Shown here: positions 33,301-40,740 of the stretch, one piece after another
Layout: each line of letters begins with the position of its first letter
How positions within the stretch are numbered: the first letter of the stretch is position 1
Origin: Nymphaea colorata
Lineage: Eukaryota > Streptophyta > Magnoliopsida > Nymphaeales > Nymphaeaceae
Length of the DNA stretch: 64,000 bases
Direction of reading: 5' to 3'
Assembly: GCF_008831285.2 (NCBI RefSeq)
Contig: NC_045142.1
Location: forward strand, 14,573,354 to 14,637,353
Notes under the pieces: generated by a model
What the model saw: the letters and a program-made list of their open reading frames with translations, nothing else
What the model was told of the DNA's origin: nothing
Database searches by the model: none
Made by a program: the position numbers and the translations under genes

Positions 33301-33865
33301 CATTTCCCTTTTGCAAGTCCACTGAAGCACTTGAATTGGAAAAAAAAGAAGAGATTGGCAGTGCTTGGACATGATCGCTTGATACAGGAGAAATCACAGC
33401 AGGAATAGCAGGCTGATGGGAAACTGGTGGACTGAAAGTACTAGCTGGTGGCCGAAAAGGCGACGTAAATTGCGGTGGTGAAGGAGGATTGCTGAGACGA
33501 GGAACCGGTCCATCAGCCCTAGCATCCATGTAAGGACGCATGGTGGGCACATTAGAACCACCGGGACTTTGACGATTGGCGTCGTTTGAGATAAAATACG
33601 GACCCCCGGATTTCACCAAATTCTCCGCGGGGGATGGAGTCGTTGTTTCCTGAGGGGAGAGAAGCGGTGACGGTGAATGTGAGGAGGAAGATAGGAGGTG
33701 CGCCGGTTGAGGAGGGTCGTTAGATCTTTGAGGCGAAAACCTACTAACAACAGGTAAAGAAGATGCCGGCGGAGCCCATCTTTTCTCGGGCCGTGGAGTT
33801 GGACTGCTTGACGGTGAGCCAATGGTGGAATAAGTAGGTGGGGGAGGGGGGCTATCGGAGGCCAT
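16856..33865 (-). CDS. SEC23-like COPII coat subunit (atypical plant SEC23)
   Basis: SEC23 is the COPII inner-coat subunit and SAR1 GTPase activator for ER-to-Golgi vesicles; this role is assigned by family. Exons joined at GT-AG sites on the minus strand are 33865-33233, 32742-30922, 28666-28550, 19255-19184 and 16993-16856, all in phase 0, giving about 926 aa. A Pro/Ser-rich N-terminus (1-211) is followed by a CX2C-X18-CX2C zinc finger (C250, C253, C272, C275), the trunk, beta-sandwich and helical regions, and a C-terminal gelsolin-like domain with ERSVLRNIFLNASFDLSVRM, LAEELTEQRFPAPRILAFK, ARYFVSRLIPAHKDPAYEQ and FCEWMRSLKLVPPEPS. The extended N-terminus places it with the divergent SEC23-like group (Arabidopsis At4g01810/At2g27460 type, from memory) rather than canonical SEC23. 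No frame break is seen. Introns 2 and 3 carry transposons. Confidence 0.92.
16994..19183 (-). other. SEC23-like intron 4 (2.2 kb)
   Basis: AT-rich with no coding signal. Two patches look repeat-derived. About 17690-18050 has GATTCA/CCGATT words near both ends, and about 18300-18440 has several GACTAGTC/TCGATTAGC/CCGATTAATCG words like those of short plant DNA transposons. Neither has ends I can define. Confidence 0.5.
19184..19255 (-). CDS. SEC23-like exon 4
   Basis: 24 codons, EGSSQARYFVSRLIPAHKDP plus AYEQ, between GATCACAG and GTATTG. This is the conserved gelsolin-like segment. It is separated from exon 3 by a 9.3-kb intron that contains a full retrotransposon. Confidence 0.9.
20788..20990. 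repeat. 103-bp tandem duplication (two copies)
   Basis: The unit containing AAACTGATAAGAAAAACATA and GATGACAGAAATGATG appears twice, 103 bases apart, with nearly no change apart from a short A-rich indel. It lies inside intron 3 of the SEC23-like gene. Confidence 0.85.
21467..21793. repeat. Copy A of a 330-bp segment shared with 42607-42940
   Basis: From GGCCGGCAC through (CT)n and (CA)n, then TAGCCGTAAAGCAGCTGGCA, to the T-rich end TTTTTTGTTTGT. It is almost identical, in reverse complement, to the segment at 42607-42940. In the roughly 230 bases outside the microsatellite I count one substitution plus small length changes in homopolymers. Copy A also shows an internal partial duplication, with GTCTAGC...GAGTGG...GGCAC appearing on each side of the microsatellite. 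Confidence 0.85.
21478..21526. repeat. (CT)n(CA)n compound microsatellite
   Basis: CTCTCT passes directly into CACACA. A similar compound repeat follows at 21852-21898. Confidence 0.9.
22682..23139 (-). repeat. Copia 3' LTR (458 bp)
   Basis: Starts TGATAGAAATGTAGC and ends TATATTTTAACA on the plus strand. The element reads on the minus strand, so this is its 3' LTR. Contains a GA microsatellite (22739-22774) and four 47-bp tandem units (22876 to about 23064). The last codons of the polyprotein run six bases into it. Confidence 0.95.
22876..23064 (-). repeat. 47-bp tandem repeats in U3 of the 3' LTR
   Basis: Four imperfect units start at 22876, 22923, 22970 and 23017, each with a GAATCCTAGGAGACTT-like core and a CAAGGATATTAACTA-like tail. 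The same array lies in the other LTR from 27879. Tandem U3 repeats upstream of the TATA box act as enhancers in some plant Copia elements, and that role is inferred here. Confidence 0.8.
23134..27348 (-). CDS. Copia gag-pol polyprotein (gag, protease, integrase, RT, RNase H)
   Basis: 1404 codons without a stop. In order: gag (about 1-230), CCHC knuckle CFQCNKKGHMKAQC (239-252), aspartic protease WFLDSGAATHVTG (DSG at about 305), GAG-pre-integrase LWHSRLGHC (about 460), integrase with its acidic triad in SDVWGP, CDGGGEY and GVVERKHRH, RT with LLLIYVDDIVITGN (about 1080), and RNase H with TDADWAGDP (about 1251) and SSTEAEYR (about 1289). It ends EGGC where the polypurine tract meets the LTR. 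The ATG at 27348 is internal to gag: the same frame is open upstream to an ATG at 27450, interrupted only by a TGA at 27363-27361 where relatives have a conserved Trp. As it stands, normal translation from 27450 would stop after 29 residues. Confidence 0.95.
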   Translation of the reverse strand: MPFIRSQGLFGHLDGSTKAPPISILQEIKNEAGEVIAVHEDNNPEHAMWMRRDQSLVVYILSTLSQQVLLSVSDDCTAEELWETLADTFSQISEARIMYLKKEFQNLSKGSTSIMDYLGRIKAVADQLAASGNNISDKEKVQQTLNGLGHDYHAFITALEVLPVLPSFNELQGKLLQHEMNMKRVIERTDQENSQNVLAMNVKFGKSHGNSNHGGRGILPTPHNQGMSPLDTSRKIPICFQCNKKGHMKAQCWFNPQNKNKGVRHDYKQGGQSSKSTAEDMQQLLMAAFSKMTIKQNEQGEWFLDSGAATHVTGNAGKLTNLSPHYGRSCIITGDGKSHPITHIGNAHIPLSSSSLSLSNVVLAPNIKKNIISISKLIDDTSSSVEFTPSSVYVKDLQTKKMFARGERQGNMYVLKECLPKDSSTFDIGLKTFSLSHNASSVPSSCHFQSKVRGPNQFLESDLWHSRLGHCGRHFIEKLVTDSLIPRSSLPLTSSVKKCSSCGLCKSHVLPFHNINQRASKPFETIFSDVWGPAPIDSMSGSRYYVLFIDSYSRFTWIYFMKHKSEVPHIFRNFYAMIQTKFSSNVVHFQCDGGGEYSSLDFIEFLREKGITRQISCPYTPQQNGVVERKHRHIVESAMSMMHDTNVPISLWTEAFHTAVYIINCLPMTLLMSKSPYFTLLGKQPDYKNLKVFGCVCYVHVDAALRNKFQDKAIQCRFVGYADEYKGFRCYDPTTKRIKTSRNVIFDEHSFDNTNEMPMTIESYDPWTSTQLFNADPVIENDVPQSEDSERAIQPSDMAQSENQEDPTQSSSHHENNNEQSNDAHRYSGLIYSRRLRDRDAHSEEDNMPHLRRSQRIRHPIHRWVSYDSLSLDFQLFMAKVGKEEEPTSFDQASKSHHWRKAMKEEMDALHECGTWEIVPRPHEKNVVGSKWVYKIKYKPDGSIERRKARLVAKGFTQQYGEDYDETFSPVIKMGTIRVIISLAVEYGWRLHQMDVKNAFLHGDLREEVYMEQPAGYTKGDSHAWVCKLRKSIYGLKQASRSWFDSFSCKIQECGFRRCPLDHSLFIYRKENIFTLLLIYVDDIVITGNSEKHIEEAKVLMMQNFKMKELGDLQFFLGVEIDRHNNRLTLTQQKYTLDLLKKSGMSDCKPVGTPSVLNQRLSAQDGELHEDPTQYRSIVGALQYLTFIRPDIIYAVNQVSQFMHAPRDTHMDAVKRILRYLKGTAGDGLVYGKSENITTGHQLMTFTDADWAGDPDQRKSISGFCIFIGRNLVSWSCRKQKAVARSSTEAEYRCMAAGTAEVTWVRHLLENIGEKIKTSMLMCDNQSAINIAFNPVQHGRTKHIEIDQHFVRQKVEDKEIQPIYVRTDEQVADLFTKGLTKERFWFLKGKLYMVQNHAQLEGGC
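23140..23149 (-). other. Copia polypurine tract
   Basis: On the minus strand GAGGGAGGG abuts the 3' LTR. It is the expected plus-strand primer and also codes the last residues of the polyprotein. Confidence 0.8.
27361..27450 (-). pseudogene. Start of Copia gag cut off by an in-frame TGA
   Basis: The ATG at 27450 (MENLSHSGMSS) leads to KLNHENYLI, the conserved start of Copia gag, then TGA (27363-27361). The same frame continues without shift into the 1404-codon ORF. The TGA sits where the gag family has a Trp. Confidence 0.8.
27657..27670 (-). other. Copia primer-binding site (initiator tRNA-Met type)
   Basis: On the minus strand TGGTATCAGAGCGC follows directly after the 5' LTR. TGGTATCAGAGC is the usual plant Copia site complementary to the 3' end of initiator tRNA-Met. 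Confidence 0.9.
27671..28142 (-). repeat. Copia 5' LTR (472 bp)
   Basis: Matches the 3' LTR base for base apart from about five substitutions and a GA microsatellite 14 bases longer (27727-27778). U3 tandem units run from 27879 to about 28067, with the TATA box just downstream in the element's direction. Confidence 0.95.
27838..27845 (-). promoter_or_regulatory. TATA box of the Copia 5' LTR
   Basis: TATAAATA on the minus strand, in GATTATAAATAGAGGCC, lies just downstream of the 47-bp U3 repeats. The same sequence is conserved in the other LTR (about 22835-22842). Transcription would run toward gag, in the same direction as the SEC23-like gene. Confidence 0.65.
28148..28549 (-). other. SEC23-like intron 3, part upstream of the Copia insertion
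   Basis: Non-coding. Around 28145-28300 a motif of the type AGGTGCAAG/CACCTAGGTG/TAGCAACTAGGTGT recurs several times (for example 28217-28235 and 28267-28285), a short degenerate tandem repeat. Confidence 0.5.
28550..28666 (-). CDS. SEC23-like exon 3
   Basis: 39 codons: starts GADLAAQEAKNAAALAACKT and ends APRILAFK. Acceptor ATTTCAG, donor GTTTGT. Too short to stand out as a frame, but the match to the SEC23 C-terminal region is clear. Confidence 0.9.
28667..29332 (-). other. SEC23-like intron 2, left part
   Basis: AT-rich intron with a short (GT)n at about 29015-29028. No exon or gene is seen. Confidence 0.6.
29333..30465. mobile_element. Non-autonomous DNA transposon with 8-bp target duplication, copy 2
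   Basis: The element proper is 29341-30457 (1117 bp). CTTCCAGG is repeated exactly on both sides (29333-29340 and 30458-30465). Imperfect 17-bp terminal inverted repeats read ATATGTAACATGGGTAC at the left and, in reverse complement, CTATGTCACATAGGTAC at the right. Sub-terminal regions are full of GGTAC/GTACC words and GACTCGGTCAA, and match copy 1 at 1413-2740. The interior has a GCGACCTCC-like repeat (29600-29750) and a (TA)n tract. No transposase is present. An 8-bp duplication fits the hAT superfamily, but the termini are not a textbook hAT match. Confidence 0.8.
30293..30355. repeat. (TA)n microsatellite inside the DNA element
   Basis: About 30 uninterrupted TA units. They are likely to vary in length and to be error-prone in assembly. 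Confidence 0.95.
30466..30921 (-). other. SEC23-like intron 2, right part
   Basis: AT-rich non-coding sequence running to the donor of exon 2. Nothing else is recognised. Confidence 0.6.
30922..32742 (-). CDS. SEC23-like exon 2, zinc finger to start of gelsolin domain
   Basis: 607 codons open throughout. Begins VLKHKKLWNVPSLGFGAF after acceptor TTGTAG and ends DVFIWL before donor GTAAAT. Contains the four zinc-finger cysteines and trunk motifs such as FLVIDECLDEAHLQHLQSSL and CRILVCAGGPYTYGPGSV. Confidence 0.93.
32743..33232 (-). other. SEC23-like intron 1
   Basis: 490-bp intron with donor GTAATC and acceptor TTGTAG. No embedded element was recognised. Confidence 0.85.
33233..33865 (-). CDS. 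SEC23-like exon 1, Pro/Ser-rich N-terminus
   Basis: 211 codons from ATG at 33865 (MASDSPPPPPTYSTIGSP) to the CAC AAG donor GTAATC. It is low in complexity, rich in Pro and Ser, has no membrane segment, and is probably disordered. Canonical SEC23 proteins start close to the zinc finger, so this long leader is a mark of the subgroup. Confidence 0.88.
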
Positions 33866-35217
33866 AGTTAATACGACCCCCGATAAGGAATTATCTCCCT
33901 ATGCAAGTAATACAAAATACAAGAAGGATGGCGGCCGTTACTGCAAAATTCTTGGCCCACGAAACCCTGGTCCTCGACAGAGGAATTCCTTCAGGGGAAA
34001 GAGCAATTCTGCACAGATCAATCACATCGTTTTCTTCAAAACATATAACAATTCAGAGATCAAGATCAAATAGATTTCTGTCGTAAACACGCAAGATCGT
34101 AGCTAAATCCTCAACGAAACAAAATTTTAAGCGTTACTGACAAGAGCAATCAAGATTTTGCAGGCTCTCGCTAACTCGACCAATAGAGAAAGACAATTTG
34201 GGTTCACCGACTAGAAGACCCGTCATTTACAGGTCATCTGAAGGTATTCCAGCTTACAATATCAACATTTTACAATAGGGGCACTCAATCGGCACAAATT
34301 CGGACTCCGAAGGTATGGGCTTCTGAATCACGTCTAGGACGCCAAAGGAAAAGAAAGTGACAGAAGGTGGCGCCATAAGAGAAAAAGGAAAGACTCGAGA
34401 AGAGGCGACCACACAAAGAAAGAGACCTGCTGGTGCCGGACAGAAAATTACAGAGAAAGAGAGCCAACAGAAACTTCTTTTAAAAGTAACTCGGAAAGAA
34501 GGAAGAATATCGCCAAAACCACATCAATGAGTCCCGATTCTCTCACCGACGCCGTCGACCTTCCAACTGACAGGCATACAATTGAGCTCCTACATCAGTC
34601 GTACAATCCGGTCCTCCAAAGTCCTCCTTCGCCTTCTCTCTTTCCCTTGCTATTTCCTCTCCTGTGAAACGACATTGACGAAACCACCACCCTGCGAGAA
34701 TTTATTTGGTCACGATCTCAGACGCGCTAAAACGGGCCGCGGCGGAACGAGGTTTCCTTTTCTACATTACCAAGACTTGCTCGGACGCCGGCGCCGGGCA
34801 GAACGGGTCGGATGCCGCGGGGAGGATAACTGAACCGATGCCCTCACACAAATTTCTGTGATCTGAGCTTGTCCGAGCGCTGACGCTACCATGATGTTGA
34901 CTCAAGCTCGCCCAAGCTTGTAAATAAGACCCAGCCGGACGCCGAAGAGTCTCTGATCCCCCCAAAGCCAGGTCGCAATCAGGCTGGACCCGCAGGAAAC
35001 CCACAAATATTTGCTCGGCAGCCCCACTCCGGCCCACATGCTTATTGGGCCAGGCCAGTCCGAATGCAGTTCAAGACAGAGGCCAGGCCAGCAGTGGTTA
35101 AAAAAAAACACAAACCCCTAGCAACTACCAGTGAGAAACTCCCAATAGTCGATGGGGGTTCCTATTAAACAACTACAGGGATTTCTACCAACCAAAGGTT
35201 TTTTATCAAACAAAACC

Positions 35218-35264
<47 letters not shown>

Positions 35265-35539
35265 CACCTATGGAGGTTAGGGATTTTTTATGTGCATGTA
35301 TTTGGCCGAGTTGACTGCCAGTACCTGGCCTAGGTCAAGCCCAATCAAGCCGAAAACTTTATCGGCCTGGTTTGTGGGTTGCTCTTGCTGCTAAACTTAC
35401 CCCATTATGGGCCGAGTACCTGACTACCTATTGTAACCTATCCATAGTCACAATAGTTCATCATCAACCTGGTAGTTCCATATGATAAACACTTTATGCA
35501 TGCATTTGAAAACTTTTCTTGTCGTACTTTCTTTTGCCA
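33866..35539. other. Upstream region of the SEC23-like gene
   Basis: Should hold the 5' UTR and promoter of the minus-strand gene, roughly 33866-34600. I cannot place a TATA box with confidence. Further right are a (GA)n tract at 35221-35262 and GC-richer sequence with repeated GGCC/AGGCCAG words (34900-35100, 35300-35370), probably repeat-derived. Confidence 0.4.
35221..35262. repeat. (GA)n microsatellite
   Basis: Near-perfect GA dinucleotides, about 20 units, in the intergenic region upstream of the SEC23-like gene. Confidence 0.95.
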
Positions 35540-36790
35540 CTGATTTTTCAGTCCCATTTGGCAACAGTCAAGTTAAATGGGAGCCAAGTGAATACTTTGA
35601 GCCCAGTGGGGCATTAGACAAAGAGATACCATGTCCGTCCATTTCTTCCTCATCATAGTGAAGGCACTGACAAGGCATCTTCAATTCAAGATTTGCAATG
35701 GCCTTATCAAAACTACTAGCATTACAACATTAGAGAAATGCCCCTGATCATGAAGAAGGTTCAAGATTCGACTGTTTGTGTTGGAAGGTTCTCTAGCCTG
35801 TTGACTAATTAAAGGAAAACATGCTTCATCTATTTCAACTTAAAGCTTGAACATGTTCTCTTGATTAACAACACCTAGGGCTGGCCTTGTTTGATGTTGC
35901 CTTTTTCCTAGCTCAGACTTCCACTATTTATAGTGTACTTTCTAGATCATTGTGTGAGCCACTGGTTGGGAAAATAGAAGTTAAATTGGCAGCTTCAATG
36001 GCTAGATGTTTATCTTTCACCTGCCATTTATGTTTTCTTAAGCATGTCACCTAACAAATCATTAAATTTTAGAGCAGAGTCGTCATTCTCCCAAGTGCTA
36101 CAACAGACAAATTGAACTCTTTGATAGCTCGATTTCTATGGGATGACTTCTGAGAAGCTAAGAAGGCCTCACTATATTAGTTGAGGGCAACCCTGTCAGC
36201 CCTAATGTGTGTGTGTGTGTGTTTGGGGGGGGGGGGGGGGGTGGGGTTGCAGGGGTTTAAAAGATACATGTGTGCAAAAGTTATCTTCTACAAGTATGTT
36301 AAGTGGAGAAGTTCATGGACAACACTTTTCATTGTGCATTCATTTTGGTTCCTCTATGGTATCATGAATTGCTGAAGATGTATTAAGAGAAAATTAAATA
36401 GGTTGTGGGGGAGGTAAGATTAGCTTCTTGCATGACAAGTGGTCCAATGTTTGCTTTTCCAACAGATGGGGATAGAGGAAACCTTAGCCTTAGCAGAAAA
36501 TTTTAGAATGTCGATGGGAGATATAGAATCTGATTTTATCCTTGAACTAACAGTCAAAACCCTTCTTAACTGATTGAGTATTTGGCCTACTGTGAATGGT
36601 TACCCTGATTCCATGATGGTCTTAGCAAAATCAAGTCGTAGGACCTCTAGAGTCATATTTGTCCGAAGAGAAATTGTGAGAAGTGTGGGGAATAGGTCTA
36701 GCACCCTACAACAAACCCAAGAGGCCAATGACTTGCTTATATTTCTTGTGAAGGTAACTCTCAACTTTAGACAAGAAACAACATAGAGGA
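35540..36790 (+). pseudogene. Decayed LINE reverse-transcriptase fragment
   Basis: Read across several frames, the plus strand gives a run of plant LINE landmarks in the right order. They are an RT block like GLRQGDP (GIRQRDTMSVHFFLIIVKAL), then KIEVKLAASMARCLSF, LNSLIARFLWDD-like sequence, and later GKISFLHDKWSNVCFSNR. All frames contain stops and shifts. No ends, tail or target duplication was found. A GT microsatellite and a 16-bp G run (36204-36241) interrupt it. Confidence 0.6.
36204..36241. repeat. (GT)n followed by a poly-G run
   Basis: GTGTGTGTGTGTGTG, then TTT, then about 16 G residues, inside the LINE remnant. Confidence 0.9.
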
Positions 36791-36920
36791 ATATCTCATG
36801 CTATTTGGTGCTTCATTTTGATATAACTGAATATTCTCAAATAAACTATTCACGTTGAATCATCAAATCATTATAGAAGTAAAGTGGAAGCATACTTGAA
36901 TTCATCTCGAAGAAAGCAAT

Positions 36921-37056
36921 GGCAGAATCTGGCTGCAAGATATTCTAAGGCCTCTACATAGTACACGATCTCTCTCATATGGAAAAGAGGCAGAATCTTA
37001 CAGCAAGATCTTCTGGTGCCTCTACGTAGTATGTGATCTCTCTACGATGGGAAAGA
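36921..37056. repeat. 68-bp tandem duplication in the LTR-like end of the decayed Copia
   Basis: GGCAGAATCT...GCAAGAT.TTCT...GCCTCTAC.TAGTA..GATCTCTCT..ATGG.AAAG occurs at 36921-36988 and again at 36989-37056. It lies just beyond the GTGGGAGAGAATC word (about 37279-37291, minus strand) that probably marks the polypurine tract and LTR start. Confidence 0.75.
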
Positions 37057-37597
37057 GAAAACCTTCAAAATTCTTTTCTACATATGACATAGGGGCTACT
37101 ACCCTTTTATATTAAGATTAATTTCAAACTCAAAACTCATCAGAGAATCTAAAATTATACACATGACTTCATATCATATTAAATGACTAAATATCCAACT
37201 TAACTGTTCACTTTATAGATATTTGCTTTCATATAGCACATATTGTGCAAAATTACTAATGACATATGCAGACCCACATAATGATTCTCTCCCACTGGGA
37301 CCAAAAATGTCTTTACAAAGGCATGAAATCTTTTGTTTTTTGTAAGTAGTACATTACACTTTTTGGCTGCTTTCTAATGATCCATGCTATGATTATTAAG
37401 AAATCTACCAAACATCTCAACAATATATGCAATGTTCGGATGAATAAAAACTTGAGCATACATCAGATTCCATATAGTAGGTGTATAAGGATTTTTTTTT
37501 TAAATTTTTTTTTTAGATTTGATGCCATTCTTGGGGCATTGATTGAGACTGAAATTGTCTCATTTATCAATAATGATAGTTCTTGGTTTATAATCTT

Positions 37598-38100
37598 TCA
37601 TGCCTTATTTTTGAAGTATCTTAACAATGTAGACATTTTGTAATAATCCAAGAATACTTCAAAAACGATCTCAAAATATGTGGATCCATAACACAAAAGA
37701 GGCATCACCAAGATCAACTTTGTTGACATAAATCTCTTGATTTCATTTAGTAGACCTTCATCATTATTGGCAAGTAATATGTCATCCGACATATAAAACT
37801 AGAAACATAAATTTACCCTCACTAAACTTATGGTATAAGCATTCATCAGCCACATTAGCTTCAAAACTAAATGAAACTACAACATGATGAAACTTATAAT
37901 ATCATTGGTAAGAAGCTTGTTTAGGCAATAAATGGAATTCTTAAGTTTGTAGACTATTTTCTTTGCATTTTCCTAAAGCAAAGTTTTTTTGGTTGCATCA
38001 TATATATAATTTCATAAATGTCACCATTGAAAAAAGTTGTTTTAACGTCCATTTGATGTAGTTCTAAAAATCCTGAAAGAGTTTTTCGATGTATCCAAAG
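37598..38100 (-). pseudogene. Copia reverse-transcriptase fragment
   Basis: SDDILLANNDEGLLNEIKRF (about 37791-37730) is a damaged version of the Copia RT active-site block, with SDD where the family has VDD. DVKTTFFNGDIYE lies upstream at about 38060. Several frameshifts follow. Confidence 0.75.
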
Positions 38101-39291
38101 AGAAATGTCTTTAAAATCAATGTCTTATTTTCTAGTAAAGCCATTGTTTATAAGACATGGTTTATACTTTTCGATGTTGCCTAATGAACCCTTCTTGGTT
38201 TTAAATATCTATTTGATGAGTTTCACACATTTAGGTAATGAAACAATTTTCTACACATCTTTATTCAATATAGACTTTATTTCTTCATTCATGACACTTA
38301 TACATTTATGAGATTTGGAACATTGTATTGCTTGTTGGAAGTTAATAGAATCATCTTCCATCAAGCTTGTATCAACCTCATGTCTCTAGGGGTAGACAAC
38401 ATAATCATTTGAAATTATGCTTCTCTATTCTCTAGTGAATCTTCTTAGTGGCACATTTACTTGACTTTCTTGAGGTTGATGTGCATGTTTTTCAGTCGTT
38501 TGAACATATCCTCATCATTACCTTCATCTGAATTTGTTAATGAGACAATATTTGAAATAAAGACCTAACTACTGCCTATAACATCTATATGAGGACATTC
38601 AAGGTCCTCTTCAAAAGCAATATTTTTGACCTTTTCACTTCCCTAAACTCAACATCCTCAAAGAAATAAGTATTTTCCATCTTAAAGAATTACACTTTTT
38701 AGTGGGTCATAAAATTTACAATCCATGAACTTTTTAGAGTACCTAATAAAATAGTAACTAACCATCCTAGAATCGAGTTTCTTTTAATTTGGCCTATATG
38801 GCCCTGAATCATCAAATATTTTCAAATATAAAAATGGCTCATATTAGGCATTTTGCCCATTTACATTTCCTATGAGGTTTTGGATGTTACTTTAGTTGGC
38901 ACTCTATTAAGGATATAAGTTGCACACTTTAATACTTCTTTTCATAAAGACTTAGGTAAGGTAGAATGATTAATCATACTCATCACCATAATTACAAAAT
39001 TCATGTTTCGTCTCTCAGCTACACCATTCATTCTAGAAATACTAGACAGGGTATCTTGAGAGACTACACCACATTCATTTAGGAATTTAGCAAATGGCCC
39101 TGGATGTTGCTCACTTGATCAATCAAATCTACCACATCAGCATAGCTAGATCTGATAGTCTTAATCCTTTTTCTTAGTTGGTTTTCAACTTCACCCTTAA
39201 ATGATTTGAACACATCTAAGGATTGAGAATTCTTATGAATGTGGTACAAGTATCCATAACAAGAGTAATGATCTATAGACGTGATAAAATA

Positions 39292-39781
39292 TTATTGGTC
39301 ATTCCAATAAGCTATAAATAATGGACCACATACATTAGCATGAATTAGCTCTAAGACATCCGAAGTTTGATAGACACTTTTGTTCTTCATGTGTGTTTGT
39401 TTTTCTTTTATATACTCAATGCAAACATGAAAACTTATGAAGTCAAGGGAATCAATAATTCCATTTGACAAAAGCCTTTTAATTCTCTTTCCAGAGTTAT
39501 GACTTAAGTCTATGCCAAAAGATAGCAGAATTCTCATTGGCTAATTTTTGTTTAGTACCACAAGACTTCATATAAGGTTTCATGATACAAAGCAACTGTA
39601 TCAAGCAAGCAAAAATTGTTGCAACCAAAGAACCAACACCAATTAAAATTGAATCCATCAACAATTTAAATTTATTATCTCCAAATAAACAAAGATATCC
39701 AAGTTTATTTAATAAAAGAAATAAAACCAATTTTTTTCTAAAAGATGGTACTACATAAGTTTTCGATAATTCATATAACAC
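39292..39781 (-). pseudogene. Copia GAG-pre-integrase and integrase fragment
   Basis: Two overlapping frames carry LGYLCLFGDNKFKLLMDS and then SVYQTSDVLELIHANVCGPL, the typical junction of GAG-pre-integrase and the integrase core in plant Copia. The frame shifts at about 39500-39540. Confidence 0.75.
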
Positions 39782-40740
39782 CTAGTTCTTAACAACAACC
39801 AAAAAACTATTATAGCTTCAACTTCTGTTCTTTTGCCATTGCTGCATAGATGAATCTTTCAGCATCACTTGATGGTTGACAATTTATACAACACTGAATT
39901 CACACACTTATGTGAGTAGCAACACTCAAATCTAGCGACCAAGTATGTGAGGGAATTAAAGTCAAATTAACTTCAGAACAAACTAAAGTGAGAAGCGTAC
40001 CTTTCTTTTCAAACCCAAGTGTGGAACTTGGTAAAGCCATTCTTCATATTACCCTCACCTTTACAAAAGAAGTAGTTTGATTTGGCTTCTTTAGGATTCT
40101 TTTGTTTCTTAATGGCCAAAGAGTCAACTGTAGCTTTTTTAACTACTTTTCTTTTCTTGTTTTTGGGTGTAGTAGCCAAGTAAGCACATTCTGTCCTATT
40201 CTGCTTCAACCTTTCCTCATCTACACAATGTGAAATGAGCTCATTAAGGGTTCACTTTTCCTTTGACAGTTACAACTTATTTTAAACTGCTCGTACTATG
40301 GTGGAAGTAAGAGAAGAGTCATATGCACTATAAAGTCTTCAGGTAAATTCAGACCCAGTACCTATTACTTTAAAGCAAGATAAAACATCTCCATGATGTG
40401 TTTCCTTACATTCCTCTTGCCTTTATACTTTAATGAAACAAGTTTTACTTGGATGAGTACTTGTTTTAGCTTTTTTGTTTTTTACAAAACGCTTTTCAAT
40501 TCATTGAGGAACAACTTGGCACTATAGCCTCTTCAAAAATAATGTTCCTGAACCAGGATAGACTTTTTTTATGAACATAAAACTTAGGCGGTTAAAACGC
40601 TCCCATTGCTCAAAGTTTTGTTTGTCCTCATAGAAACTTTCATCCGTTACAGTAGATGGACATAGATCCATGCAACCTAGAACAATCGTAACGTTTTTTT
40701 TTTCAAATCTTGAAGTTTTAACCATTTAGCTCATGAATAA

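Larger units (their letters stand above)
36850..40740 (-). mobile_element. Decayed Ty1/Copia element
   Basis: Minus-strand pieces in the order gag, integrase, RT, LTR-like end. Gag is at about 40730-40010 (VLGCMDLCPSTVTDESFYEDKQN; a CCHC-like YFFCKGEGNMKNGFTKF that has lost its last Cys). GAG-pre-integrase and integrase are at 39781-39000 (LELIHANVCGP). RT is at about 38300-37300, with DVKTTFFNGD near 38060 and SDDILLANND near 37790. Stops and frameshifts are frequent. It resembles the Tnt1/SIRE-like style of Copia proteins and is much older than, and different from, the intronic Copia at 22682. No right-hand LTR was found, so it is probably truncated. Confidence 0.75.
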
